Shown here piece after piece: positions 25,186 to 33,704 of a stretch of DNA of 64,000 bases (its first letter is position 1; the number at the start of each line of letters is the position of its first letter). Location of the stretch: assembly GCF_025060755.1 (NCBI RefSeq), contig NZ_JANYUY010000026.1:40632-104631 (forward strand). Reading direction: 5' to 3'. Made by a program: the position numbers and the translations under genes. Under the pieces are notes generated by a model that saw only the letters and a program-made list of their open reading frames with translations, was not told the origin of the DNA and did not search any database. This stretch comes from Paenibacillus doosanensis (GTDB lineage Bacteria > Bacillota > Bacilli > Paenibacillales > NBRC-103111).

Positions 25186-26343
25186 TCACCACTTGGACGG
25201 GTCGATCTTGCTCGGGTCGAGCCCTTCCCAAATGTTCTTGATCGTCACCGCTTGCGGATTGTCGAAGACGAGCCAAGCCGTAGGCAAATAGCGTTCGCCG
25301 TATTCGCTGGCCGGCTTGTTAATGATCTCGTTGTTATGCACCAGTACCGTAGACGACCCTCCGTCCAAGTTGGCGGCAGTAATCGCGCCGTGCTCTAGGA
25401 AAATGTTTTGAATATCGTACAAGGTCGCCCCGATGCTGTGTCCGGGCTGTCTGCCGTCGATAATGGCGAACATGATCGTGCCGTCTTCCTTCTGGGCCAT
25501 GCAGGTGCGGGGAGCGATTCCCCAACCGTCCGCCTGGTTCTTGATTTGTCCGACGCCGTTGACGATGAAGCGCGGGGCGAAGGTGACCGCTTCCTGCACG
25601 CCCATCTGCAGCAGCTCCGTTGGCTTGTACTTGCCGGCGATCATCCGGCCGTCCTTATCGATGCCGACGATATGGTTCGGCGTGTTCATGCCGCCGTCGT
25701 TATAATAGATCTTGCCTCCGGAGATGACCAGCCCCGTAGGCTGGAAGCCGTTCCCCATCCATTCGGGATCGACGAAGCCTCCGGCATTGACTCCGGCTAC
25801 CGCCCCAAGCCGTTTGACCATCGAAGAAACTTTCTCGCCTTTGCCGACTTTTCCGGGGACTGCAATTCGCAAGCTTTTGGGATCGTTGACGATCAGCAGC
25901 TTGCCCTTGAAGTTTTTGCCCTCGATAGGTTCGATCTCCACGAGCGGTTTTTTCTCTGCGGCTTTGACCGGGGTCGTCTCCGGCGTATTCAGATGAACCA
26001 GACGCTCATCCTTTACTTCCGTATAAGTATCGAACTGCTTCCAATAGCGGTCGACGCGTTTCGTCAGCTCCGTCTCGCCGATCAGATAGGCGGCCCAATG
26101 GCGATGCTGTGTCGAAATCAACGTATCCGCCATCAAATAGCGGAGGTTGGTTCCCGATTCGGTAAGGAAGAACCATAAACTGAATGCCGTTCCGAACATC
26201 ATGAGAATGGAGAGCGTATAGAAGAATAGAGTCACTAGAGCGGAAGTTCGTTTTTTCTTTTTTTTCGAGGCGCGGGGAAGCGGCTTTTTGACCGTCACTT
26301 TGGTCTGGGCCGTCTTCGTGCTGCTCGATAGATTAGCTGGCAT
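25186..26343 (-). CDS. Membrane-anchored phosphodiester glycosidase family (NAGPA) protein
   Basis: 385 residues. A Lys-rich N-terminus (KKPLPRASKKKKKR) precedes one membrane helix (about 36-60), so the bulk is outside the cell. The C-terminal domain from about 170 has GVNAGGFVDPEWMGNGFQPTGLVISGGKIYYNDGG, FAIIDGRQPGHSIGATLYDIQNIFLEHGAITAANLDGGSSTVL and the terminal PTAWLVF, the catalytic marks of the NAGPA fold. These enzymes cut sugar-phosphodiester links in exopolysaccharides or wall polymers. It is a single gene with its own terminator. Confidence 0.85.
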   Translation of the reverse strand: MPANLSSSTKTAQTKVTVKKPLPRASKKKKKRTSALVTLFFYTLSILMMFGTAFSLWFFLTESGTNLRYLMADTLISTQHRHWAAYLIGETELTKRVDRYWKQFDTYTEVKDERLVHLNTPETTPVKAAEKKPLVEIEPIEGKNFKGKLLIVNDPKSLRIAVPGKVGKGEKVSSMVKRLGAVAGVNAGGFVDPEWMGNGFQPTGLVISGGKIYYNDGGMNTPNHIVGIDKDGRMIAGKYKPTELLQMGVQEAVTFAPRFIVNGVGQIKNQADGWGIAPRTCMAQKEDGTIMFAIIDGRQPGHSIGATLYDIQNIFLEHGAITAANLDGGSSTVLVHNNEIINKPASEYGERYLPTAWLVFDNPQAVTIKNIWEGLDPSKIDPSKW

Positions 26344-26388
26344 GGTTTCGTTCCCTTCAAAAATTTGGATTGCTATACTTATAAACGT

Positions 26389-26433
26389 AAAAAAGAGGAA
26401 AAAGTTTCAGTTATCCACTGTACTTTTTCCTCT
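26389..26433. terminator. Bidirectional terminator after the GGDEF-EAL gene
   Basis: AGAGGAAAAAGT pairs with ACTTTTTCCTCT; on the minus strand it is followed by TTTTTT. It ends the long minus-strand block that begins at 36057. Confidence 0.8.
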
Positions 26434-28243
26434 ATTTGGTTAAAAATAACTGTTTATTCTGCCGGATCATCTCTTCAAATTCTTGAGCCGATACCGGCTT
26501 TCTGAACACATAGCCTTGAATTTCATCGCAGCCCTGGGCTAGCAGAAATTCCAATTGCTCCCTCGTCTCGACGCCTTCGGCGAGCGACGTAATCTTCAAC
26601 TGGCGGGACATGGCGATCAGAGCCGTCACAATAGCCGCGTTATCCTCGTCGGACGTGACGTCGCGGATGAACGATTGGTCGATCTTAAGCGTATGCACAC
26701 GGAATCTTTTTAAATAGCTGAGCGATGAGTAACCGGTACCGAAATCGTCGATAGAGATGCGAACGCCGAGACTCTTCAGCTTATCCATCGTTTCCATCAC
26801 ATGCGGGCCGCTGTTCATCGCGACTCCCTCGGTAATTTCCAGACAAAGCAACCCGGGGTCCAGCCCGCTCTCCTGCAGCGTTTCTTCAATGACGGATACG
26901 AACTGCGGCTGATGGAATTGAATGGCCGATATATTCACGGACACACAGAGCGGATCGTAGCCTTGCTCCAACCATGCTTTATTCTGAAGACAAGCCTGCT
27001 TCAAGATCCAGTTTCCCATCGGAACGATGAGGCCGGTCTCTTCGGCAAGCGGAATGAATTCAGCCGGCGATATCATGCCCCATTCGGGATGCTGCCATCG
27101 AACCAGGGACTCCATGCCGCGTATCGTACCGGTTTTCAAATCGACTAACGGCTGATAGAGCAGCCGGAATTCGCCGCGCTCCAGCGCCTTGCGGAGATGG
27201 ATTTCCAGATTGAGCTTGTGCAAGGACCGTTTGTTCATATCCGGGTGATAATAGTGATATGAATTCCCACCTTTCTCTTTGGAGCGGTACATGGCATTAT
27301 CGGCATTCTTCAGCAAAGTTTCGGCATCGGTGCCGTCATCGGGATATAGACTGATTCCAATGCTGGCCGTGACGAACAATTCGTGGTCTTCTATCAGGAA
27401 AGGCTCTTTCAGCAGCAGCTTGATTGTTTCGGCAAATTGGGCCGCCTCTCGCATATGCGCATTCCCGGACAGCAGGACCATAAACTCATCCCCGCCGAAG
27501 CGGGCGGCTACATCATGATTGTTAACGTAGCTTTGCAGCCTGTGAGCCAAGCCTACCAGCAGTTGATCCCCGATGTGATGGCCGAGCGTATCGTTAATTA
27601 CCTTAAACCGATCCAGATCAAAAAACAGAATAGCCAACCTTCCTCCGTGACGGCTGGCTTCATCCAGACAAGCCTTGAGACGATCGTCAAAATATAAACG
27701 GTTCGGCAAATGAGTTAACGAATCGTGATAAGCCATATGCGCGATCTTCTCCTCGGCGCGCTTCCGTTCATTCATGGCACGAATCGTCGCGTACGAGCGC
27801 AGAAACTGATCGTTTCGGGTTTCGCTAATAATACGTGCAAACAATTCATCATGATGTAAGGGATTATGGTCGGCGTAGGAGGGGTCTGCAGTCCTAAGCA
27901 ACTGCGTTACGTTCTCGATGTGTTCTTTGTGGATGCGCGCGGCTGAAGCGGTTTTGGGATGCTTGCTGTCGGAGGCTCCTAGATATACGATCCCTTTCTT
28001 GGGATCATAGTCTGCGACATGGTTCATATTGACTATATTTGCGCTATCCAGAAGCCGAAAACCATCCTCGAACAGCCATTCTTCCAAATTATCGAAGGAA
28101 AAATCAAGATAATAGTGTTGATCCTTGGTGTGTATGATAATTTCCCGATCGCGAATCTTGTCGATTTTGACTACACTGCTCGAATCTATAATGATGACTT
28201 CCGACCCTCTCTTCCCGTCACGAGTCACGGGGATTTTTTGCAT
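26432..28243 (-). CDS. LytTR-like DNA-binding / GGDEF / EAL fusion protein
   Basis: 603 residues from the ATG at 28243, where GGAG lies nine nt upstream; the ATG at 28258 has none. Residues 14-115 look like a LytTR DNA-binding domain (VVKIDKIRDREIIIHTKDQHYYLDFSFDNLEEWLFEDGFRLLDSANIVNMNHV). A linker leads to a GGDEF domain (170-330, FFDLDRFKVINDTLGHHIGD and intact GGDEF at 250-254; no RxxD inhibitory site) and an EAL domain (345-595, with ESL at 378-380 in place of EAL, plus IDDFGTGYSSL and EGVETREQLEFL). It could make or degrade c-di-GMP while binding DNA. It is the last gene of the agr-like block. Confidence 0.85.
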   Translation of the reverse strand: MQKIPVTRDGKRGSEVIIIDSSSVVKIDKIRDREIIIHTKDQHYYLDFSFDNLEEWLFEDGFRLLDSANIVNMNHVADYDPKKGIVYLGASDSKHPKTASAARIHKEHIENVTQLLRTADPSYADHNPLHHDELFARIISETRNDQFLRSYATIRAMNERKRAEEKIAHMAYHDSLTHLPNRLYFDDRLKACLDEASRHGGRLAILFFDLDRFKVINDTLGHHIGDQLLVGLAHRLQSYVNNHDVAARFGGDEFMVLLSGNAHMREAAQFAETIKLLLKEPFLIEDHELFVTASIGISLYPDDGTDAETLLKNADNAMYRSKEKGGNSYHYYHPDMNKRSLHKLNLEIHLRKALERGEFRLLYQPLVDLKTGTIRGMESLVRWQHPEWGMISPAEFIPLAEETGLIVPMGNWILKQACLQNKAWLEQGYDPLCVSVNISAIQFHQPQFVSVIEETLQESGLDPGLLCLEITEGVAMNSGPHVMETMDKLKSLGVRISIDDFGTGYSSLSYLKRFRVHTLKIDQSFIRDVTSDEDNAAIVTALIAMSRQLKITSLAEGVETREQLEFLLAQGCDEIQGYVFRKPVSAQEFEEMIRQNKQLFLTK

Positions 28244-28277
28244 AGGTCTCAGCTCCATAAGAGAAGGATAGATAATA

Positions 28278-28303
28278 GGCTGCCAAACTCTCGTTTGACA
28301 GCC
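28278..28303 (-). terminator. Hairpin between the AgrD-like gene and the GGDEF-EAL gene
   Basis: GGCTGTCAAAC-GAGA-GTTTGGCAGCC on the minus strand, with no strong T-tract after it. It may attenuate or stabilise the upstream transcript. Confidence 0.5.
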
Positions 28304-28315
28304 GACAGAATCAGC

Positions 28316-28444
28316 TTATTTATTTTTCTTGAGAAGCTCCATTGGCGTTTCTGGGCGGTGGCCAATATACGAGTTTGTAGTTACAAAAACTGAAGCAAGA
28401 ATCATTAAAACAGTGTTGGCAATGATTGCAATTTTAGTTTTCAT
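28316..28444 (-). CDS. AgrD-like cyclic lactone autoinducer precursor
   Basis: 42 residues, too short for routine ORF calling. The layout fits AgrD precursors: an amphipathic/hydrophobic N-terminus (MKTKIAIIANTVLMILASVF), a short core VTTNSYIGH, and the acidic recognition tail RPETPMELLKKNK with the P-E-x-P-x-E-L motif. There is no cysteine; Ser25 is the only ring-forming candidate, so the product would be a lactone rather than a thiolactone. Its ATG overlaps the agrB stop as ATGA, with AGGGAGAA seven nt upstream. Confidence 0.8.
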   Translation of the reverse strand: MKTKIAIIANTVLMILASVFVTTNSYIGHRPETPMELLKKNK

Positions 28445-28998
28445 TTTGAAATTCTCCCTTCAAAGTGATCTCTCGTTCTATAAGAAAATTCAGTGGTCAA
28501 CAAAGCTTGACAAAAAAAAGCTGCTGTCATAACTGTAGATTGAAAAAAAAGATTAGCTAAAACTATTAAAACAGCTATTAATTTAAGGAGAGGATAGTAT
28601 TTAGGATTTATTTTACTAATATGCTCAATACCGTTTGGTGCTGTTTTTAATAAGATAAGAGCCGAGAAAATATCAATAATACTACAATAAAATGAGTAAT
28701 TAAAAGAAATATGAGCTGCTGATATTATAATAAAAATAGTAAGCAAACAACATGATAAGGAAGACGACATGTGTAGACCGCCCGAAAAATATCTTAAGGC
28801 AATAAACGAAACTATAGCCATCAAAGCTTCGATAAAGTGGTCTGTCAATACGCAGAAAACAATTGCAGTTGTAAATGCAATGAATGAATTTATAAGTAGG
28901 GACAATGCATATTTTAAAGCTATTTCAGAACCAGCTTGCGAGTAATTATTTCTTATTGACCTAGCAATGTTTTCAGCTGAGCGATCAATAAAATTCAT
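28441..28998 (-). CDS. agrB: AgrB-like autoinducer-processing membrane endopeptidase
   Basis: 185 residues with five or six membrane segments. The AgrB catalytic pair is present with exact spacing: RYFSGGLHMSSSLSC gives His76 and Cys83, as in staphylococcal AgrB (H77/C84). It cleaves and cyclises the AgrD peptide at the membrane. The start overlaps the stop of the upstream membrane gene by four nt (ATGA), and its own stop overlaps the agrD-like start, so three genes are tightly coupled. No agrC kinase or agrA gene follows. Confidence 0.9.
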   Translation of the reverse strand: MNFIDRSAENIARSIRNNYSQAGSEIALKYALSLLINSFIAFTTAIVFCVLTDHFIEALMAIVSFIALRYFSGGLHMSSSLSCCLLTIFIIISAAHISFNYSFYCSIIDIFSALILLKTAPNGIEHISKINPKYYPLLKLIAVLIVLANLFFQSTVMTAAFFCQALLTTEFSYRTRDHFEGRISK

Positions 28999-29666
28999 TT
29001 TTTTGACAACCTTTCACGTCTTTTAGCCCATAGTCTTTTATTATGCTGATAGGCAAGGTAAACCCCTATTAGAAAAATAAATCCAATTATTATAGGTAAA
29101 ATGATATGGACTGCAGATTTCTTAAAAGCTATCTGTTCAATTTCAATGGCCACTATTCCAATTATTAGTAATCCAGATAAATAAAAATTATATCCTTTTA
29201 AAGCATCATTCGAAGTTGTGTGAAAACCTAATTTGTATTTTTGTAAAGGGAAAATCAAAAGGAGCAGTATCAGGGTTACAGTTGATTCGAAGCAAATAAA
29301 TTGTACCGTTGAATTTATTAAACCTTGTTCATTAAACACTGAAAAATTAGAACCGATTGCAATGACTAAACCTTCAATAGTTACTACTGCTAGTGTGCCT
29401 ATAATACATACTAAAAATGAGAATATTAATGGAAGGTTGAAAAAAAGTGTTATGAGTACTATTTGAATGACTATTACTGGAAGAACACCAAATTGTACCT
29501 GCTCCAAAAATTCCCTAATATAAATCGATATTACTGACATTATTACTGCAATAATAAATACTTTATGTAGTGAATAACGAAAGTAAATGCGAAATAATGA
29601 GAGACAAAATAACATAGCCGCTGAAAATTCTATTGAAGAAAATAAGATTTTAATTAATGACTGCAT
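28995..29666 (-). CDS. Polytopic membrane protein of the array family, coupled to agrB (paralog 1)
   Basis: 223 residues, six or seven hydrophobic segments. LFRIYFR sits at residues 24-30, the same place as LFRIKxR in the 214-residue proteins upstream, and KLGFH matches their R-x-GFSF; it is the most divergent member. The plan resembles the membrane sensor half of AgrC-type kinases, but no kinase domain follows. Overlap with agrB by ATGA implies a job in the same complex: peptide sensing, immunity or export. Function is inference. Confidence 0.65.
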   Translation of the reverse strand: MQSLIKILFSSIEFSAAMLFCLSLFRIYFRYSLHKVFIIAVIMSVISIYIREFLEQVQFGVLPVIVIQIVLITLFFNLPLIFSFLVCIIGTLAVVTIEGLVIAIGSNFSVFNEQGLINSTVQFICFESTVTLILLLLIFPLQKYKLGFHTTSNDALKGYNFYLSGLLIIGIVAIEIEQIAFKKSAVHIILPIIIGFIFLIGVYLAYQHNKRLWAKRRERLSKK

Positions 29667-29810
29667 TTAAAATACCTCATTATGCAAAGTATTTGGATTT
29701 CTTTGCTCCAAGAAATATAAGTCCAATGTAGTTAGTTTAATACACTATTCTTAACTTAACAAGTAGAAAAATGTCGAATTTAAAGCGCTTTCTAGTGTAT
29801 TATTCCTACC

Positions 29811-30398
29811 TTAACCCTTTATTGTCCTGACCAGTAAAGAAATGTAATTCAAACTTCCATGAACTAGGATAGATGAGGCTAAAGTCCCGCTTTGTTTATA
29901 AATGAAACAAAGCGATATTCCGGATAAGAAGTAAGCCAACCCTCTTTCTGGACTTAAATGTCCTACCGCAAAAATTAGCGATGAGACGATTGCGCCAATC
30001 CAAAAGCCGAATTTTTTCTCAAGAAGCCCGAAAATAATTTTTCTATAAACTATTTCTTCAATTATAGGGGCTATGACAATCGCGTAGAACGGCATAATTA
30101 AGTAACCGCTTATTAAGTCATCCGTCAAAATATTCGGGGTTTCAAATAAGAACGATGTTACGGCATGGGCAAAAATGCAATACTTCAAACCATGAAACGA
30201 TATTGTATAGAGTTTTGGATTTTTTAATATACCATTAAAATCCACGGCCAGGAGTTCTTTTCGAAACAACCATAAAATAGCTATACAGCTTAAAATGGAG
30301 GCAAAGGATACGGTATATTTATTCAGAAAAAATAAGATCGGCCCAGGACCTACAAAAAGATAAAAAATCAGTAGAGTGAAGATGTGTTTTCTTTCCAA
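29811..30398 (-). CDS. CPBP family intramembrane metalloprotease
   Basis: 195 residues, about six membrane segments. The CAAX-protease/bacteriocin-processing (CPBP) motifs are all present: APIIEEIVYRKIIFG (EExxxR), FAVGHLSPERG and LVHGSLNYIS. These enzymes cleave within or near membrane helices, and in peptide-signal or bacteriocin loci act in maturation or immunity. The start is TTG with AAGGGG upstream. It sits between the receptor-like array and the agrB operon, 27 nt after the neighbouring paralog. Confidence 0.85.
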   Translation of the reverse strand: MERKHIFTLLIFYLFVGPGPILFFLNKYTVSFASILSCIAILWLFRKELLAVDFNGILKNPKLYTISFHGLKYCIFAHAVTSFLFETPNILTDDLISGYLIMPFYAIVIAPIIEEIVYRKIIFGLLEKKFGFWIGAIVSSLIFAVGHLSPERGLAYFLSGISLCFIYKQSGTLASSILVHGSLNYISLLVRTIKG

Positions 30399-30425
30399 TT
30401 ATGACTTCCCCTTCGGTGTATTATA

Positions 30426-31070
30426 TCACTCGGCCATTTCTTTTTCGTATGCAAAGTTCACGATCGTTATTAAGATAAATAAAGATACGGTAAGCAGTAA
30501 CAAATATGCTTTGTCGAAGTACATGACGATAGCACTTACTGAACACATGGCTATATACCCGAGAAGAAGGGCTAATCTCATGTTTTTAGGAATAACTGTC
30601 CTTTGCTTTCGCGCTTTAAAAGGATCAATGAATGAAAAACCGATTCTTGTTTGAATTAGGATACAAGAGAGGATGACATTGATTATGCAAAGCATCAAGC
30701 CTTGAAGTATGTAGTCATTTTTCGTTAGCTCTATGAATTGGATGAAATCAAATTTAGTGATAAATAGATTGAAGATATTTTCGATCATCATATTAGTTCC
30801 GAAAGCTATAAATACAATTAGGACGGAATATAACGGTCTGAATTTATACAAAAGATATAGGCAAATAAAGAAGCAGCATGGCTGAACTGTCGAAATAAGG
30901 AATACGACTTTGTACGATTGAAGCAAGTGTGAGACTTGAGAAAGTAAGAATGAACTAATGACTATAGACCTGATATGCTGCCTCGGCTTAATACGAAATA
31001 TGCTGAGGCCTAATATCTGTACCGAGGTCCAATAACATAAGTGTAATAATATAAGAGTAGTCTGTTCCAT
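30426..31070 (-). CDS. Array membrane protein (paralog 2)
   Basis: 214 residues, six or seven membrane helices. It shares the array signature: LFRIKPRQHIR-like block at about 24-34 (here IFRIKPRQHIRS), QP at about 63, NLFITKFDFIQFIE at about 100-113, NDYILQG at 118-124, RIGFSF at 142-147 and a charged EKEMAE end. No enzymatic motif. AAGG lies ten nt upstream of the ATG. Function unknown; kinase-less peptide receptor or immunity protein are the main options. Confidence 0.65.
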   Translation of the reverse strand: MEQTTLILLHLCYWTSVQILGLSIFRIKPRQHIRSIVISSFLLSQVSHLLQSYKVVFLISTVQPCCFFICLYLLYKFRPLYSVLIVFIAFGTNMMIENIFNLFITKFDFIQFIELTKNDYILQGLMLCIINVILSCILIQTRIGFSFIDPFKARKQRTVIPKNMRLALLLGYIAMCSVSAIVMYFDKAYLLLLTVSLFILITIVNFAYEKEMAE

Positions 31071-31238
31071 TTAATTTACCTTATATGGGGATTTGTGAGA
31101 AGGTTGCCATGTCAATCCTACTTTCGAGTTCTGCAAAATTCCTGCCGTATTAATAATATAATTTATTTTATCAAAAAGTAAATGTGTTCCTGTGTGACAA
31201 ATATCACTTAAGCTATTCACTAAAGAATTAGTTTATAT

Positions 31239-31883
31239 TTAGTCTGTCAACTCTTTTTCGTATAAGAAGTTCATTACTCCAATTAATATAAAAAAAGTAA
31301 GAGTAACACATACTATAACGAATTTTTCGAAAAAATATATAGAAAGACTAGTGAAAGCTAGTAAAACACAGCCGGTTAAAACCATAATAATTATTTTTTT
31401 GGGATATAAACTACTCTTAGAGTTGAGGGGGTGAGAAGAGATAAAGGAGAAGCCTAGCCTTAATTTTTGTAATAATAATGCTACTCCACAATTAATTAAA
31501 GTTAAAATAAGACCTTGAATAGCATAATCATTCTGATATATCTTTACAAATTCTATGTAATTAAAATTGGCTAAGAATAGATTAAATGCAGACTCTATTA
31601 CTAAATTAAAACCAAAAGTTACTACTGCAACAATGAACGAATGAATAATCTTTAGCTTATAAAAAAAGAAGATGCATGTCATAAGACAGATAGGCTGGAT
31701 AAAAGCCAATAAAAATTCCGCTTTATATGTTTGTAGCAATATTGAAGTTTGAGTTAGTAGCAAGGTACTCAAAATAATTTGACGAATATGATGTCGCGGT
31801 TTGATTCTAAATAAAACCATACTAATTAAAAGAACAGAAGGCCAGTAAGTTATATATACCAAAATGAGTATTAATTGTGGCAT
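31239..31883 (-). CDS. Array membrane protein (paralog 3)
   Basis: 214 residues with the same plan: LFRIKPRHHIRQIILSTLLL at 24-43, IQPICLM at 62, ANFNYIEFVKIYQNDYAIQG, LRLGFSFIS and a YEKELTD end. AAAGGA precedes the ATG. It is close in sequence to paralogs 4 and 5, showing repeated duplication. Behind its start lies a broken relative (31905-32131). Confidence 0.65.
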   Translation of the reverse strand: MPQLILILVYITYWPSVLLISMVLFRIKPRHHIRQIILSTLLLTQTSILLQTYKAEFLLAFIQPICLMTCIFFFYKLKIIHSFIVAVVTFGFNLVIESAFNLFLANFNYIEFVKIYQNDYAIQGLILTLINCGVALLLQKLRLGFSFISSHPLNSKSSLYPKKIIIMVLTGCVLLAFTSLSIYFFEKFVIVCVTLTFFILIGVMNFLYEKELTD

Positions 31884-31904
31884 CGGTTTAATTCCTTTCT
31901 AGCA

Positions 31905-32131
31905 TCAGCCGTTTCTTTCATATAAGTGAAATGCAGATTACTTCCAGTAAATAATGTTATAAATATGAATAACATAATGACTTTCTCCAGAAACATGATG
32001 GAGAAGCTAGTGAAGCTGTAAAAAGCCAATGGTAATCATTCAATAAATTGCTAGATATTGAACGGGCCTAGTATAGCGGATAGCAGAGATAAATGAGAAG
32101 ACAATTCGGAATTTATTGAGCAAATAGGACA
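31905..32131 (-). pseudogene. Decayed 3' remnant of an array membrane protein gene
   Basis: The last 37 codons still read in frame (FTSFSIMFLEKVIML... then HFTYMKETAD-like end) and match the end of the 33705-34346 gene closely. Upstream of that the reading frame is shifted and cut by stops, though DNA similarity to the same gene can be followed to about 32131. No start codon or ribosome site remains. Confidence 0.7.
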
Positions 32132-32197
32132 AAATGAATTTTTCACAAATTCATCATAATTAAACATTGGAATAATTAGTAGGTGATAAATCTTTTG

Positions 32198-32842
32198 CTA
32201 GTCCGCTAACTCTTTTTCATGAGATAAGTTCACGATACCGATTAATACGAAGAAAGTAATAGAAATAATCAACATGATCAATTTGGCAAAAAAGTAAATA
32301 GAGAAGCTAGTAAATGTCATGATAATACATCCGGCCACCGTTGTGAAAATTAACTTTCTTGGAAACGCCTCTACTTTAAAATTTGTACGGTTGGATGAAA
32401 TGAAGGAGAAGCCAACTCTCAGCTTATGTAATAGAAAGGCTAAAACGTAATTTGTGAATGCTAAAATAAATCCTTGAATCATGTAGTCATTTCGGGAAAT
32501 TTCAACAAATTTTATGTAGTCAAAATTAGCTAGAAAGAAGTTTAAGGTCGATTCTAGAACAACGTTAAAACAAAAAGTAATTGCTGCAATCAGCAGAGAG
32601 TGTGCGAATCTTAACCTAAAGAAAAAGACAATGCACATTAGAAGACAGATCGGGTGAATCAATGACATGAGAAATTCAGCTTTAAATGACTGTAGAAGAA
32701 CGGAGCATTGCGTCATCACTAAGGTACTAAGCACGATCTGTCGGGTGTAGTAACGTATTTTGAATCTGAACGAGGTAAGACAAAGTAAAAGCGCTGAAGG
32801 CCAGTAAAACAAATAAATCAATATCATATTCAAATGCTGCAT
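32198..32842 (-). CDS. Array membrane protein (paralog 4)
   Basis: 214 residues; TSFRFKIRYYTRQIVLSTL at 23-41, IHPICLLMC, ANFDYIKFVEISRNDYMIQG, LRVGFSFISS, and SHEKELAD at the end. It is the closest relative of paralog 5, with near-identical ends and the same ribosome site context (AAGGAGAGTGAGGT-ATG), so the two arose by recent tandem duplication. Flanking non-coding DNA is partly duplicated too. Confidence 0.68.
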   Translation of the reverse strand: MQHLNMILIYLFYWPSALLLCLTSFRFKIRYYTRQIVLSTLVMTQCSVLLQSFKAEFLMSLIHPICLLMCIVFFFRLRFAHSLLIAAITFCFNVVLESTLNFFLANFDYIKFVEISRNDYMIQGFILAFTNYVLAFLLHKLRVGFSFISSNRTNFKVEAFPRKLIFTTVAGCIIMTFTSFSIYFFAKLIMLIISITFFVLIGIVNLSHEKELAD

Positions 32843-33041
32843 ACCTCACTCTCCTTAGACTCGATCATAAATTCATCATAATTAAAACATTGAAATAATT
32901 AGTTCCATGTGATTTTTCTTTTGTACAAACTGGGACATGTTCTTTTTTATTGGTGTGGTGCCATAGAAATTTTATTCATAAAATAACAAAAAACCATTCG
33001 GCTATCAGTTGGAACGTATCGCCAAAGGATTTTATCTTTTG

Positions 33042-33686
33042 CTAGTCCGCTAACTCTTTTTCATGAGACAAGTTCACGATAACAATTAATATAAAAAAAG
33101 TAACAGAGATAAACAACATGATCAATTTGGTAAAAAAGAAAATAGAGAAGCTGGTGAACGCCATTATGGTACATCCCGCCAAAGTCATGAGTACTAGCTT
33201 TTTAGGGAAGACATCCATTCTATGATACATGGTGTTCGACGAAATAAAGGAGAAGCCAATTCTAAGCCTATGTAATATTAAGGCTAAGATACAATTGATG
33301 GACACTAAAAAAAATCCTTGAATCATATAATCGTTTCGGGAAATTTCAACAAATTTTATGTAGTCGAAATTAGCTAAAAGTAAATTAAAGGCCGCTTCCA
33401 AAACTACATTAAAACAAAATATAGTTGCTGTAATTAAAAGTGAATGTACAAGTCGTAGTTTATAAATAAAGAAAATGCACATAAGAAGACATAGCGGATG
33501 TATTAATGTTGTAAGAAATTCCGCATTAAACGTTTGTAATAGCACAGAACATTGGGTCATTACTAACGTACTCAGAATCAGTTGGCGAATATAGTAACGA
33601 AACTTGATTCTAAACAAGGCATGGCCAAGGGTTAATACTGAAGCCCAAAAAAATAAATAAATCAAAATCAAATTCAAATGCTGCAT
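33042..33686 (-). CDS. Array membrane protein (paralog 5)
   Basis: 214 residues: LFRIKFRYYIRQLILSTLVM at 24-43, IHPLCLLMC at 62-70, ANFDYIKFVEISRNDYMIQG at 105-124, RIGFSFISS at 142-150, SHEKELAD at the end. AAGGAGAG precedes the ATG. Its start lies 18 nt after the stop of paralog 6, so these are co-transcribed. Confidence 0.68.
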   Translation of the reverse strand: MQHLNLILIYLFFWASVLTLGHALFRIKFRYYIRQLILSTLVMTQCSVLLQTFNAEFLTTLIHPLCLLMCIFFIYKLRLVHSLLITATIFCFNVVLEAAFNLLLANFDYIKFVEISRNDYMIQGFFLVSINCILALILHRLRIGFSFISSNTMYHRMDVFPKKLVLMTLAGCTIMAFTSFSIFFFTKLIMLFISVTFFILIVIVNLSHEKELAD

Positions 33687-33704
33687 ACCTTACTCTCCTT
33701 AAAC

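Noticed and set aside
28995..29666. AgrC histidine kinase
   Set aside because: Only a membrane region is present; no dimerisation helix with His, no N/G boxes and no HATPase domain follow in any frame.
31071..31136. 21-codon ORF just upstream of array paralog 2 as a second signal peptide
   Set aside because: It has a TTG start and an acceptable ribosome site, but no AgrD features, and nothing similar lies upstream of the other paralogs.
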